Part shown: positions 1-9,994 of the stretch, in pieces
Layout of the letters: the number at the start of each line of letters is the position of its first letter
Position numbering within the stretch: the first letter of the stretch is position 1
DNA from: Oscillatoria princeps RMCB-10
GTDB lineage: Bacteria > Cyanobacteriota > Cyanobacteriia > Cyanobacteriales > Oscillatoriaceae
Assembly: GCA_019359235.1 (NCBI GenBank)
Contig: JAHHHT010000030.1
Coordinates: 44,035 to 108,034 of the forward strand
Direction: 5' to 3'
DNA: 64,000 bases
Position numbers and translations under genes: made by a program
Notes under the pieces: generated by a model
The model's input: the letters and a program-made list of their open reading frames with translations, nothing else
Database searches by the model: none
Told to the model about the DNA's origin: nothing

Positions 1-1
1 G

Positions 2-286
2 AGCGCCTGCAAAACTGGCGTCGGCGGGGTGCTGGGGAATGGGGTGGAGATTTTGGGCTTTGGCTACCAGATGCAGCAAGCCGGCGCGAGGGCGTCGGTC
101 GCTTCTCTGTGGTCTGTGGACGACCGCAGCACGCAAGTGTTCATGGATGCTTTCTATGGGGCGCTGAAAACCGGCACCGTCACGAAAGTCGAAGCCCTGC
201 GAACCGCTCAAATCTCCCTGATTGCCGGCAACTACCGGCACCCTTACTACTGGGCACCGTTTATTTTGATTGGCAATGGGCTGTGA
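2..286 (+). CDS. CHAT-domain protein, C-terminal end only
   Basis: The reading frame is open from the window edge and ends at a TGA at 284-286, so only the last 94 residues are present. It opens with SACKTG, the cysteine motif of the caspase-like CHAT peptidase fold, and continues with SVASLWSVDD, typical of the C-terminal half of this domain in cyanobacterial TPR-CHAT proteins. The matching catalytic histidine lies outside the window. CHAT proteins are clan CD cysteine peptidases, some of which act in bacterial death or defence signalling. A complete CHAT protein at 10646 has the same layout (LSACNTG, then SLWSVPD), so the two are probably paralogues. Function beyond peptidase fold is unknown. 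Confidence 0.85.
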   Translation, partial: SACKTGVGGVLGNGVEILGFGYQMQQAGARASVASLWSVDDRSTQVFMDAFYGALKTGTVTKVEALRTAQISLIAGNYRHPYYWAPFILIGNGL

Positions 287-650
287 GGGAATGGGGCTGA
301 TTTTGGATTTTAGGTAAAGCAACCGCAGGTGAGCGCAGATGAACGCAGATAGCTGTTTAATGTCCAGTTGATTAACCGCACGAATACCCCCCTCACCCCC
401 CTACCCCCTCTCCCACAAGGGGAGAGGGGGAGTGAGAAAAAACGGCGTCCTGAAGTGGCGGGGCCAAACCCGATTGAACCTCGCTCACCTGACCCCTGTC
501 AAAATTTACCAGTTGTTTTATAATAAAAGTATAGTCGCAATAGATGAGCCACCTTTTAAGAGTCAGGGAAGATTTTTTGAGCGAAAACGTCAAATTATAA
601 AGCCGGCCCCCTCTTGCTGTCAACCCCTTAACACAAAAAGGTAAGTCGTA
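287..650. other. Intergenic spacer with short iterated repeats
   Basis: No convincing gene. The stretch holds a direct C-rich repeat (CCCCCTCACCCCCCTACCCC, about 388-410) facing GGGGAGAGGGGG (419-430), which could form a hairpin downstream of the CHAT gene. A weak ribosome site (AAAAAGGTAAG) precedes the kinase ATG at 651. Confidence 0.5.
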
Positions 651-3600
651 ATGGCTAACCGCAAATCAAAAGCTCTCGACACCACTCGCTCGCAACTGGA
701 AGCCAAAAGGCGCGAAAGTGAAGAGCAATTTCGCCTGATGGCTGAGACAGCCCCATTCACGATCTGGCTCGCAGATGGTGCCGGGGGCTGGAATTACTGC
801 AATTCGGTCTGGCTGGAATTGACAGGGCGTCCCCTGTCTCAACAGCAAGGGCTGGGCTGGTTGAGCAGCATCCATCCAGAGGACAAACAGCGGTTTTTCC
901 AGACCTACCTCGCCGCTGTTAGCGCCCGGGAAAAGTTCCAGATAGAGTGCCGGTTGCTCGGGACTGATGGGGAGTGCCGGTGGGTTTTGCATGCCGGCGC
1001 ACCGCGATTTGCCCCTGATGGCAGCGTGACGGGTTACACCGGCACCGCCACAGACATAACAGACCGCAAAACAGCGGAAATCGCGCTGAAGCGGGGAAAT
1101 GAAGAGCTGGATCGGCGAGTTGAAGAGCGCACTGCCGAACTGCTTTCTAGCAACGCGCAATTGCAGCAAGCGATCGCTGACCTGGAGGCGGCTAAAACTG
1201 AGCTAGACCGGCTGTTCTGCGTTTCCGCTGACTTGCTGGCGATTGCGGATATGGACGGGTATTTTACGCGAGTCAATCCAGCAGTAGAAACTATCTTGGG
1301 CTACACAGCGGAGGAATTTTTGGCGGCTCGCTGGATAGAGCTGGTTCACCCAGACGACCGAGCTAGAACTGGGGCTGAATTCGAGAGGCAAATCGCCACG
1401 GGAAAACCGTCGGTTCAATTTGAGAATCGCTATCGCTGTAAAGATGGATCGTACAAGTGGCTGGCTTGGAACTCAATGCCCCTTCCTGAGGAAGGGTTGA
1501 GCTGTGCTGTGGCGCGTGACATCACCGAGCGCAAACACGCTGAAGTTGCCTTGCGCGAGAGCGAACAGCGATACCAAACTTTGGCGAGACTGTCGCCGGT
1601 GGGAATCTTCCGCAGCGACGCCGAAGGAAACAACACATACGCTAACGAGCGCTGGTGCGAGATTGCCGGACAGACGTTAGAAACTGCAGGGGGAAATGGC
1701 TGGGCAGAGGCAGTGCATCCTGAAGACAGGGAGCGAGCTTTTACCGCCTGGCATACTGCTGCGCTCAGCGGCGTGCCGTTTCAAAATGAAATGAGGCTGG
1801 TGCGTCCTGATGGCAGTTTGGTGTGGTGCTTGGTGCAGGCAATTCCTGAGATGGGGGAAGATGGGAAACTGATCGGCTATGTGGGAACAGTTACCGATAT
1901 TAGTGAGCGCAAACACGCTGAAATCGCTTTGCAAGAGTCCGAGGCGCGGTTCCAGGGGCTGGCGGAAAATGTGCCGGGAATGATTTACCAGTACCGCCAC
2001 CGTGCCGGTGATTCCAGAGGAGAGTTTCCTTATATCAGTGCCAGTTGCTGTGACCTTTTTGAGTTAGAGCCAGAAGCAGTTCAGCAAAATGGCGACTTGA
2101 TTTGGCAGCAAGTTCACCCGGAGGACGAGAGCGCCTTGACCGAGTCTGTTCTCGCCGCCGCACCAACTGGGCAGTGGCGCAGGGAGTGGCGCAGCATCAC
2201 GCCATCCGGCAAGATCAAGTGGATTCAAGCAGTAGCCAGACTCAAACAGGAAGTGGACGGCACTCTGCTTTGGGATGGCTTGATGCTAGATATCACTGAG
2301 CGCAAATTGCTGGAACAAGAATTAGCCCTGCGGCAAGCGCAATTTGATGCGTTCTTCAGCGCGGCTCCCGCCGGCATGCTGATTTTCGACACCGACCTGC
2401 GGTACTTGCAAATTAATCGCGCTTTAGCGGCAATGGGGGGGCGGACAGTAGGGGACTATCTGGGCAAGACCCTCAGGGAAGCCGAGCCGCAACTGGCTGA
2501 GGTTGTAGAGCCAGTATACCGGCAAATCTTGGCGACCGGCAAGCCCCTGCTGAATCAGGAGCTGAGCGGTGAAATTGCCAGCGAGCCCGGTGTTAACCGG
2601 CACTGGCTGTGCTCTTATTTTCCCCTTGCCGGTCAGGACGGAACTCCTATCGGTTTGGGCACGGTCGCTGTGGACATTACCGATCTCAAGCAAGCCGAGC
2701 AAGCTCAAGCCCGACTGACTGCGCTCCTGGAAGCCACCACGGACTTTGTTGCCATCTCTGATGCGGCGGGACGCATGATCTACCTTAACAGAGCCGGTCG
2801 CTCAATGGTGGGAATTGGCGAAGATGAAGACATTACCGCTCTCACTATCCCCGATTTTATCCCAGACTCAGAAATTGAGAAGTCTGCCAGTGAAATTATC
2901 CCAACCTGTGTGAGCGAGGGGGTGTGGAGAGGCGAGTTCGCCCTGCAACATCGCAATGGCACGGTTGTTCCTGTCTCCCAGGTTTCCATGTCCCACAAAT
3001 CGGAAAGCGGCGAGGTGGAGTTCCTGTCAGTCATCGCTCGCGATATCACGCAGCGCGTGCGAGCCGAAGAGGCGCTGCGCAAAAGTCAGGAACTGTACCG
3101 CACTTTGGTGGATAATTTTCCCGATGGAGCGGTGTTTCTATTTGACTGCGACTTGCGCTACATCCTCGCCGGTGGCTCCGAGCTGGCGCGGCTGGGACTT
3201 GACTCAGCCTCTGTAGAAGGGAAAAATGTCCTGGAGTTTTGGCCGGCAGAAGCTCACGAGCGGATTGACCAGCTTCACCGCGCGGCGCTCGCCGGTGCGG
3301 TGACGGGGGAAGACAACGCCTGGGGTGGAAATATCTACTTCATGCAAACGCTGCCGGTCAAGAATCACCAGGGAGAAATTTTTGCCGGCATGCTCGTCTC
3401 CCAGAATATCACCGAGTACAAGCGAGCGGAAGAAGCGTTAAGACAATCGGAAGAGCGAACCCGCAAAGCTGCCGAAGAGGCGACTGCCAAAAGCCGGCAG
3501 CTGGAACTCGCCTTGCAGCAACTCCAGCGCACCCAGTCCCAGCTGATTCAGAGTGAAAAAATGTCCTCCCTGGGCCAGCTTGTCGCGGGGGTGGCTCACG

Positions 3601-4373
3601 AAATTAACAATCCGGTTAGCTTTATTTATGGCAATGTTGAGCACGCCAGAGAGTACGCCGGCGATCTGTTAAGGCTGATTCAGCTCTACCGCGACACTTA
3701 TCCCCAGCCCGCACCTGCAATTGTAGCAGAAATTGAGGCAATTGATCTGGATTTTCTCACAGAAGACTTGCCGAAACTGCTCGATTCTATGAAAATGGGA
3801 GCGGATCGCATCGGTGAAATCGTGCGCTCTTTGCGCACCTTTTCCCGGCTCGACGAAGCTGCAGTCAAAGAAGTCAACCTCCATGACGGCATCGACAGCA
3901 CTCTGATGATTCTGCAAAACCGCTTGAAGCAGCGCCCCAATCATCCGTCGATTCAGGTGATTAAAGAGTACGGCGACTTGCCTTTAGTTGAGTGCTGCGC
4001 AGGTCAGCTGAATCAGGTGTTTATGAATCTCCTGAATAATGCCATTGACGCGCTGGACGAACAGCAAGCCAAGCTGACGCCCGAAGACCTTAAGGCCAAT
4101 TTCAGCGCCATCACAATTGTTACCTCCGCCCTCGATAAGGAGCGCGTAGCTATCTCTATTTCCGACAGCGGGCCCGGAATCCCTGAGGCGGTTAAAAAAC
4201 GGCTGTTTGACCCTTTTTTCACCACTAAACCTGTGGGTAAAGGCACGGGGCTGGGGCTGTCTATCAGCTATCAAATTGTGGTGGAAAAACACGGCGGCAG
4301 TTTATATTGCAACTCGCAGATGGGGAAGGGTGCGGAGTTTGTTATGGAGATTCCGGTTCGGCAAAGCCGGTGA
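651..4373 (+). CDS. Multi-PAS sensor histidine kinase
   Basis: A 1240-residue probably soluble kinase with no clear membrane segment. About seven PAS/PAC sensor units run from residue 25 to 930; most end in the PAC signature DITERK, DISERK or DITQR. A coiled coil near 145-185 separates the first two, and another precedes the kinase core. The HisKA box is AGVAHEINNP with the phospho-accepting His983. The ATPase domain has the N box NLLNNAIDAL, the G1 box ISDSGPGIP and the G2 box GTGLGLSIS. No receiver domain follows, so the partner response regulator lies elsewhere. PAS domains often bind heme, flavin or small ligands; which ones are used here cannot be told. It stands alone between a CHAT gene and a caspase-like gene. 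Confidence 0.93.
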   Translation: MANRKSKALDTTRSQLEAKRRESEEQFRLMAETAPFTIWLADGAGGWNYCNSVWLELTGRPLSQQQGLGWLSSIHPEDKQRFFQTYLAAVSAREKFQIECRLLGTDGECRWVLHAGAPRFAPDGSVTGYTGTATDITDRKTAEIALKRGNEELDRRVEERTAELLSSNAQLQQAIADLEAAKTELDRLFCVSADLLAIADMDGYFTRVNPAVETILGYTAEEFLAARWIELVHPDDRARTGAEFERQIATGKPSVQFENRYRCKDGSYKWLAWNSMPLPEEGLSCAVARDITERKHAEVALRESEQRYQTLARLSPVGIFRSDAEGNNTYANERWCEIAGQTLETAGGNGWAEAVHPEDRERAFTAWHTAALSGVPFQNEMRLVRPDGSLVWCLVQAIPEMGEDGKLIGYVGTVTDISERKHAEIALQESEARFQGLAENVPGMIYQYRHRAGDSRGEFPYISASCCDLFELEPEAVQQNGDLIWQQVHPEDESALTESVLAAAPTGQWRREWRSITPSGKIKWIQAVARLKQEVDGTLLWDGLMLDITERKLLEQELALRQAQFDAFFSAAPAGMLIFDTDLRYLQINRALAAMGGRTVGDYLGKTLREAEPQLAEVVEPVYRQILATGKPLLNQELSGEIASEPGVNRHWLCSYFPLAGQDGTPIGLGTVAVDITDLKQAEQAQARLTALLEATTDFVAISDAAGRMIYLNRAGRSMVGIGEDEDITALTIPDFIPDSEIEKSASEIIPTCVSEGVWRGEFALQHRNGTVVPVSQVSMSHKSESGEVEFLSVIARDITQRVRAEEALRKSQELYRTLVDNFPDGAVFLFDCDLRYILAGGSELARLGLDSASVEGKNVLEFWPAEAHERIDQLHRAALAGAVTGEDNAWGGNIYFMQTLPVKNHQGEIFAGMLVSQNITEYKRAEEALRQSEERTRKAAEEATAKSRQLELALQQLQRTQSQLIQSEKMSSLGQLVAGVAHEINNPVSFIYGNVEHAREYAGDLLRLIQLYRDTYPQPAPAIVAEIEAIDLDFLTEDLPKLLDSMKMGADRIGEIVRSLRTFSRLDEAAVKEVNLHDGIDSTLMILQNRLKQRPNHPSIQVIKEYGDLPLVECCAGQLNQVFMNLLNNAIDALDEQQAKLTPEDLKANFSAITIVTSALDKERVAISISDSGPGIPEAVKKRLFDPFFTTKPVGKGTGLGLSISYQIVVEKHGGSLYCNSQMGKGAEFVMEIPVRQSR

Positions 4374-4617
4374 TACAAATTTTGGATTTTGGATGCCCGG
4401 ATTTTGGATGGCTCTCCCGGACATCAAACAAAAGTAGGGTGCGTTACGCGCCAGCGTAACGCACCTAAAGATCCTGTTCACTCAAGTAAGATGCTCTCCG
4501 AAAAGCCTCACTTCAAGAAAATACAGGAGGCAGAGCCTCACCTCAAGCGTTCCCAGGCTGGAGCCTGGGAACGAGAACAAAATAGGGATATAACACCTCA
4601 CACCTAACACCTCATCT

Positions 4618-6807
4618 ATGAAGCGCCGTCACTTTTTGCAATTCACCGGCTCCGCTATGGCCACTTTGGGTTTGAGCCACCTGGACATTCAGCAGCAAGC
4701 CAACCGCACCGGCAAGGTACTGGCTCAAGATACGCCTCGCAAACTCGCCTTGCTGGTGGGGATTAATGACTATCCCAGCACTGCCGGCTTTTCCAAATTG
4801 CAGGGGTGCGTGACGGATGTGAATTTGCAGCGAAAGCTGCTGATTTACCGGTTTGGCTTCAATCCCAAAGATATCCTCACTCTCACTGACGCGCAAGCCA
4901 CCCGCACCGGCATTCTGGAAGCGTTTGAGGAACACTTGATTGAGCAAGCCAAACCCGGAGATGTGGTGGTGTTTCACTACTCCGGGCACGGCTCCCAAGT
5001 AATTGACCCAGATCAAGACAGTCCGGACGGGCTTAACAGCACCTTTGTGCCGGTGGATAGCAAACTTCCCTCCGGTTTCCCCTCGCAAGGAGGCGTGGTG
5101 CAAGACATCACCGGGCACACGCTGTTTTTGCTAATGGCGGCGTTGCAAACAGAAAATGTTACCGCCGTTTTGGATAGCTGTCACTCTGGGGGCGGAACGC
5201 GGGGAAATTTGACGGTGCGCTCGCGAGCGGGCGGCAAAAAACTGGAAGCCAGCCCGGCTGAATTTGAGTGCCAGCAGCAGTGGCTGAAGCGCCTGAATCT
5301 TTCCAGTGATGAGTTTATTAAGCAGCGCCGCGCCGGGGTGGCGAAAGGGGTTGCGATCGCCTCGACAAAGCGCAACCAGCTGGCAGCTGACGCGCCGTTT
5401 AGCGACTTTTTTGCCGGCGCTTTCACTTACCTGATGACTCAGTACCTCTGGCAGCAAACCGGCAGCCCCCAATTTGTCAGCGCTATCCCCAATATCGCTC
5501 GCAGTACGACGCGGCTTTCTTTCAGCCGGCAAGAGCCGGTATTTGAAGTTAAACCGGGAAGCAATAATGACAGCCAGCCGCTCTATTTTGTCAGCCGGCA
5601 AACCCCACCGGCGGAAGCAGTGATCACCGGCATCACCGGCGGGGTGGCGGAATTGTGGCTGGGGGGGCTTGACCCCAAAAGTCTGGCCGCATTTGGCCCG
5701 GGTGCGGTGCTCAGCGTGGTGGACTCCCGAGGGGGGGAGCGAGGGCTGGTGCGGCTGGAATCCCGTCAGGGATTGGTCGGGCGGGGTCAGGTGCTGCAAG
5801 CTGCGGAACCGGGGGCGCTGCTGCAAGAGCGAGTGCGCGGGGTTCCCAGCGATTTGATGCTGCGCGTTGGGCTTGACTCTTCTCTCGGGAAGGATGCCGG
5901 TGCTGCCAAACAAGCCCTGGAAGCGACCGCTCGCATGGAAGCTGTCCCCCTGCAGCAGGGCGAGGTGCAGTATATTTTAGGGCGGATGACCGGCACCTAC
6001 TTCCAAGAATTGCAATCGCGGCGGGTTGCGGATCTGCCGGCTCTTGACAGCACCGGCTTGTTCTCGCCCAGTCTGGAAGTGATTCCCGGTTCTTTTGGGG
6101 CGGCGGGCGAGCCGGTGGCTGCTGCAGTCAGCCGCTTGCAGCCGAAACTCAAGTCCCTGCTCGCCGCCCGGACTGTTAAGCTGGCGCTCAATACCAATTC
6201 CTCGCGGCTCAATCTGGCGGTTTCTATGATTCCGGAGGGGGAAGCCGGCAGGATTTTGGCCCAGTCGTTCCCCGTGCGGGGCGTCGGGCGCAACAGCCCA
6301 CAGCCAGAAGTCTCGCCCGGGGCGAACCGGCTGCCGGTGGGGACGCCGATTCAGTTCCAGATTGCCAACAGTGAGGGGCGCGATCTATATTTGAGCGTGC
6401 TGGCGATCGATCCGGCGGGGGAAATTTCGGTGATTTTTCCCAATCAGTGGACAGCATCGGATGACGTGACCCGCTTGGGTGCCGGTCTTACGCTGCAGAT
6501 TCCAGACCCCAGCAAGGACGGCTTCCAGCTCGTCACCCAACAGCCCAAAGGCGTCAGCGAGGTGCTGGTTATCGCCAGCAGCGCCCCCCTGCGCAAAGCC
6601 CTGCAAGCGCTGCGCAACTTGTCCTCCCAAGCGGGACAGCAGCGCGGACCCGTGACTCTGGCTGAGCCGGCGCAGGTGGTGGGCGATTTGCTCGATGACT
6701 TGGGGGAAACCACTCGCGGCGGCGGGGCGGCTGTTGGCGATCCCGCCGTTCGCGCCGTCGATACCGCCCAGATGGCGGCGCTGTCCATGACCTTTGAGGT
6801 GATTTAA
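4618..6807 (+). CDS. Tat-exported caspase-like peptidase (C14) with DUF4384
   Basis: A 729-residue orthocaspase-type protein. It begins with a twin-arginine signal (MKRRHFLQFTG), so it is probably exported folded. The p20-like domain spans about residues 40-330: His124 lies in HYSGHGS and Cys188 in LDSCHSGGG, the usual catalytic dyad, after a LLVGINDYP strand. Residues about 565-680 resemble DUF4384, with LPVGTPIQF and a IDPAGEISVIFPN segment. Orthocaspases cleave after basic residues and are common in filamentous cyanobacteria, where roles in stress and cell death are debated. A small membrane-protein gene follows at 7025, and a shrunken, decayed copy of both genes lies at 7764-8720. Confidence 0.9.
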   Translation: MKRRHFLQFTGSAMATLGLSHLDIQQQANRTGKVLAQDTPRKLALLVGINDYPSTAGFSKLQGCVTDVNLQRKLLIYRFGFNPKDILTLTDAQATRTGILEAFEEHLIEQAKPGDVVVFHYSGHGSQVIDPDQDSPDGLNSTFVPVDSKLPSGFPSQGGVVQDITGHTLFLLMAALQTENVTAVLDSCHSGGGTRGNLTVRSRAGGKKLEASPAEFECQQQWLKRLNLSSDEFIKQRRAGVAKGVAIASTKRNQLAADAPFSDFFAGAFTYLMTQYLWQQTGSPQFVSAIPNIARSTTRLSFSRQEPVFEVKPGSNNDSQPLYFVSRQTPPAEAVITGITGGVAELWLGGLDPKSLAAFGPGAVLSVVDSRGGERGLVRLESRQGLVGRGQVLQAAEPGALLQERVRGVPSDLMLRVGLDSSLGKDAGAAKQALEATARMEAVPLQQGEVQYILGRMTGTYFQELQSRRVADLPALDSTGLFSPSLEVIPGSFGAAGEPVAAAVSRLQPKLKSLLAARTVKLALNTNSSRLNLAVSMIPEGEAGRILAQSFPVRGVGRNSPQPEVSPGANRLPVGTPIQFQIANSEGRDLYLSVLAIDPAGEISVIFPNQWTASDDVTRLGAGLTLQIPDPSKDGFQLVTQQPKGVSEVLVIASSAPLRKALQALRNLSSQAGQQRGPVTLAEPAQVVGDLLDDLGETTRGGGAAVGDPAVRAVDTAQMAALSMTFEVI

Positions 6808-7024
6808 TGGCCCTGCGGGGTGCCGCACTCAGCACGCACCCCGCTTCGACTCTTTCCAGCCATTGAGATTACCCTATCCTAGCCATTGCCATTTTTTATG
6901 GTAACGTTTGGTAAATTCTCTGTTAAATTGTTTAAGCTATTTTATCTAGCGGGTAAAGTACAGCTCGGCAAAGCTCCGGCTCAGTTACCCCCAGCGCAAG
7001 AGTACGAGGAGATTTAGCACAGCT

Positions 7025-7207
7025 ATGCAGGAACTGATTGGCGCTCTCATTTTAGTCATCGCAACCTTTGCCTTTACTTACATGGCGGGCATCCTGGGTC
7101 TTGTGTTCAGTGGCCTGTTTGCGGTGCTCGGCGGAATCCCCGAGTGGATTTGGACAGCTGCCCTACTGTCGCTGACCATTTCGGTTTCTAGATTTGAGGG
7201 TTCTTGA
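7025..7207 (+). CDS. Small hydrophobic membrane protein
   Basis: A 60-residue product made almost wholly of two hydrophobic stretches (about residues 5-22 and 26-52), with the motif GIPEWIWTA between them. A clear ribosome site (GAGGAG, 7007-7012) precedes the ATG. Function is unknown. It follows the caspase-like gene by 217 bp, and the pair was duplicated: the upstream region and the EIPEWIWTA segment reappear, broken, at 8602-8720. The co-duplication argues that this short frame is a real gene linked to the caspase gene. Confidence 0.6.
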   Translation: MQELIGALILVIATFAFTYMAGILGLVFSGLFAVLGGIPEWIWTAALLSLTISVSRFEGS

Positions 7208-7242
7208 GGATACCTTGGGGGCATTGGGCACAGGGCATGGGG

Positions 7243-7319
7243 ATGCATGGATTTTGGATGCATCGATTTTGGATTTTGGATTGGGCATCATCGCATCATC
7301 GCATCATCGCATCATCGCA
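7243..7319. repeat. Short tandem repeats (GGATTTT and CATCATCG types)
   Basis: Iterated GGATTTTGGAT units run from 7243 to about 7287, followed by four head-to-tail copies of CATCATCG (about 7288-7318). Similar GGATTTTGGATG units occur at 4381-4413 and GGATGCAA units at 16868, so this is one class of simple-sequence spacer in this genome. Confidence 0.85.
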
Positions 7320-7763
7320 GGGGTGGGGGCGGGTTTGGTGCAATCTTTCGCGGCGTCACAAATACTTCGGCGAAACCCGCCCCTGCAAGGCTTCCTTTTA
7401 TAAGATAAGGATTATAAAAATAATTGTAATTTGGGAGCATCCCATTTTTGCAAAGATTGTCACCCTCACCCCCCTAACCCCCCTAACCCATGAAGGGAGA
7501 GGGGGGAAGAATAAAGAATTATCCCCTCACCCCAAAGTGGTAGAGGCGTTGGGGGTGAGGGGGATTACAAAAATGGGATACCCCCTGTAATTTCTGCCGG
7601 CAATCAACCTGAGATGATATAATTTCAACACGCCATCAGGGAATCGTCTCAAATTCACTCATGCCTTTTCTTGTGGGGACAAGATTTATCGCGTCCCCAC
7701 AACACAAAACGGATTGCCCCCCTTTGCCCACCGGCAAGACGAGATGCAGATTTATGCCAGGTG

Positions 7764-8232
7764 CAAAGCGCCGCTAGTTCTTGCAATTCACCGGCTACCT
7801 TCTAGGAACCCTCGGACTCAGCCCCCTCGATATCACAGGCCAAGCTCGCAGATATGGGCCGGCTCTCGCGCTCAACTGCGCCGAGCAAATTAGCGTTGCT
7901 GGTGGGCATCAATGACTGTCCCGCCGGCAGTCAATTCGATTCTTTAAGAGCGGATTTATAAAGTAATTGTTAAGAAAGCCAGAGTTCCTCGCGGCTAAAT
8001 GTAGCGATTTACAGGATTCCGGAGGGGGAAGCCGGCAGGATTTTGGCCCAGTGGTTCCCTGTGCGGGACAGCATCGGATGGCGTGACCCGCTTGGGGTTA
8101 GCTGAAATGCTGCGGATTGCGCACCCGGGTACAGATAGCTTCCCAAGAGTCCCCCAGGAACCCAATCCCCCTGTTCCCGTCCTCGATACGGCCCAGATAG
8201 CGGCGCTGCCGATTGTTTCTCAGGTGATTTAA
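7764..8232 (+). pseudogene. Decayed partial copy of the caspase-like gene
   Basis: Several blocks match the caspase gene at 4618-6807 in the same order. The start block (AAGCGCCG followed by TTGCAATTCACCGGC) matches its N-terminus; TTGCTGGTGGGCATCAATGACT at 7896-7917 matches the LLVGINDY strand; GATTCCGGAGGGGGAAGCCG at 8015-8034 and the CAGCATCGGATG block match its C-terminal third; CAGGTGATTTAA matches its end. The catalytic His and Cys region is absent, reading frame is lost and the start codon is changed. It is a remnant of a tandem duplication with internal deletions. Confidence 0.85.
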
Positions 8233-8601
8233 GGCCAATCGGGAGAGCCGGTGCGGCACTCTTACAGAATTTACGATTAATTAGTGTAACTTCGCCTTGA
8301 GAGCGTGTCCGGTCGCACGGATTGCGTTTTTTCCAGCGCCGCAGAGAATCTGCAATCTGTCTCCCCCGGCCCACAAGAGCTGCCCCACCCGATATGCAAT
8401 AACGAAGCAATCGTAAATGATGTCGTGGGGTGTTGCGGATTGTACGAATGTCCCGCCGGAAGGCACATTGAGTTCGGGCCGTCAATCGGTCGCCCTTCTC
8501 TGAAAGTTTGCATTTAGTTATCATAAAGTTACATTTCATTACGTTAATTAATAAAAAATTTTGCTCTATTCGCTGTTCAATGCTTTAAACTTTGAGTTTG
8601 T

Positions 8602-8720
8602 GCGGGTAAAGTGCAGTACGGCCAGATGCCGGCTGAATGGCCCGCTCAAGCAAAAGCAGGAGGAATGCTGCTTGTGATTTCTGGCGAAATCCCAGAGTGG
8701 ATTTGGACAGCTGCTAAGCG
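8602..8720 (+). pseudogene. Remnant copy of the small membrane-protein locus
   Basis: GCGGGTAAAG at 8602 and the following GC-rich stretch match the leader of the small gene at about 6950-7015. Then GAGTGGATTTGGACAGCTGC at 8696-8715 is identical to the piece coding EWIWTA at 7142-7161. The part coding the first membrane segment is deleted. Together with the caspase remnant just upstream it shows that a roughly 2.5-kb two-gene unit was copied and then eroded to under 1 kb. Confidence 0.75.
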
Positions 8721-8751
8721 TGTGGCTGACAGTGAAGTTCGGGGATTCCCC

Positions 8752-8770
8752 ACGCCGTCCGGCGTTTTTT
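8752..8770 (+). terminator. Rho-independent terminator-like hairpin
   Basis: ACGCCG (8752-8757) and CGGCGT (8760-8765) form a six-pair stem with a two-base loop, followed by five Ts. It sits after the decayed duplicate and 170 bp before the pentapeptide gene. Such a tight loop would probably open by one pair. Confidence 0.6.
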
Positions 8771-8936
8771 GAAGGGGCCAAAAGGCTTGAAAGTCACTCT
8801 CTACCAAGAGAGCGGATTATCAGGGAAAGCGCCCTAACTTTTAGCTCAGACAACGCCGGGTGGCCAAGATTTTTCAAGCATCACATCCTCCCGCAAAGTT
8901 CAACACTTAACCCTAATCAGGGAGCTAGAAACGACA

Positions 8937-9752
8937 ATGGCAACAACAGCCCAAACCATCCTCGAACAGTACGGTGCAGGTAAACGCGATTTTCTGTACC
9001 TTTACTTGCCCGACGCTGACCTCAGTAACTTTAAGAACCTCTCTGGTGCTAACTTCAGCTATTCCTACCTGCTGGGCGCGAAACTGTGGGGGTCCTTCCT
9101 GATACAATCCAGCCTGACCTATACCTTCTTGGGCTATGCCCAGCTGCAGGGGGCCTCGCTCGTAAAGGCCGACCTAACTTATGCTTACTTGTGCAATGCG
9201 GATCTCAGCAAAGCAGATCTGACGGGTGCTAGCCTGCGCCATGCGGATTTGACGAATGCCAATCTCAGCGGGGCCAAACTCGGGGGGGCCGACTTAACCG
9301 GCGCTACCCTAAACGGTGCTAAATTTGATGGTGCGACATTCGATGGTGGCACCCCGCCGGTGCTGGATTCGGGCAGCTTTGACGTGGAAGCGAAGAACCC
9401 AGCTGGAGTGAAGTTTACCAACCCTATCAATGGGGACATCAGCATAATATTTACTCCATCAGGTAAATGGTCGGCAGCGGCAGCAGGCAGTATTTTCGCA
9501 TGCACAGCGTCAGGTCTTGTCGGGGACACGTTCAAAGTTTACCAAAATAATTCTCCCTATCCACAGTACAACTTGGGTTCCTTGGTAGCGGCGAGCGCAG
9601 AATCTAAGGTGGCGACGCTAATAGATACTGAAAAGCGGATTCGCGTGAAACCGAATGAAACCTTGACATTCATGATGAATGACGACAAGGCATGTTACGG
9701 GGATAACACAGGTTCTCTCACCGTCAGTTGGAAAGCTATACCCGCCAGTTGA
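8937..9752 (+). CDS. Pentapeptide-repeat protein with LecA-like C-terminal domain
   Basis: A 271-residue protein without a signal peptide. Residues about 27-140 are A(D/N)Lxx pentapeptide repeats (ADLSKADLTGASL, ANLSGAKLGGADL), which fold as a right-handed square beta-helix. From about residue 150 the sequence changes to a beta-rich domain. Its end, FMMNDDKACYGDNTGSLTV, lines up well with the calcium and galactose site of the PA-IL (LecA) lectin family, whose motif is YND-x3-TYGNNSGS: the Asp, Asn, Tyr, Gly and second Asn positions match. A sugar-binding role is inference; calcium ligand T104 of LecA is Cys here. The gene stands alone, after a hairpin terminator and before a MITE-like element. 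Confidence 0.82.
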   Translation: MATTAQTILEQYGAGKRDFLYLYLPDADLSNFKNLSGANFSYSYLLGAKLWGSFLIQSSLTYTFLGYAQLQGASLVKADLTYAYLCNADLSKADLTGASLRHADLTNANLSGAKLGGADLTGATLNGAKFDGATFDGGTPPVLDSGSFDVEAKNPAGVKFTNPINGDISIIFTPSGKWSAAAAGSIFACTASGLVGDTFKVYQNNSPYPQYNLGSLVAASAESKVATLIDTEKRIRVKPNETLTFMMNDDKACYGDNTGSLTVSWKAIPAS

Positions 9753-9876
9753 GCCTGACAGGCGCGAGCTACCGGCTCCGGGACAAGAGCGGCGAAATCT
9801 AGCTTTTGTCGCTCTTGGGCTGGCCGATATTGCCTGACGCACCGGCTCTGGCCAAACTCGCAGCTAAATGTGTATT

Positions 9877-9994
9877 TATAGCGTTTCTCAGATTAGTGTG
9901 CTGCGGAGAAACTCGGTAGGGGCGGGCACAGGGGCACCGCCCCTACGAAATCGGGTTTATGGGCCATAGTACATCAAACTGAGAACCGCTATAA
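9877..9994. repeat. MITE-like element with TATAGCGTTTCTCAG termini
   Basis: The left end TATAGCGTTTCTCAG is mirrored by CTGAGAACCGCTATA at the right end (one mismatch). Inside is a second inverted pair, GGTAGGGGCGGG and CCGCCCCTACGA. No coding capacity. The same ends occur around 30026-30145 and 31741-31832, so this is a mobile or formerly mobile short family. Confidence 0.75.
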
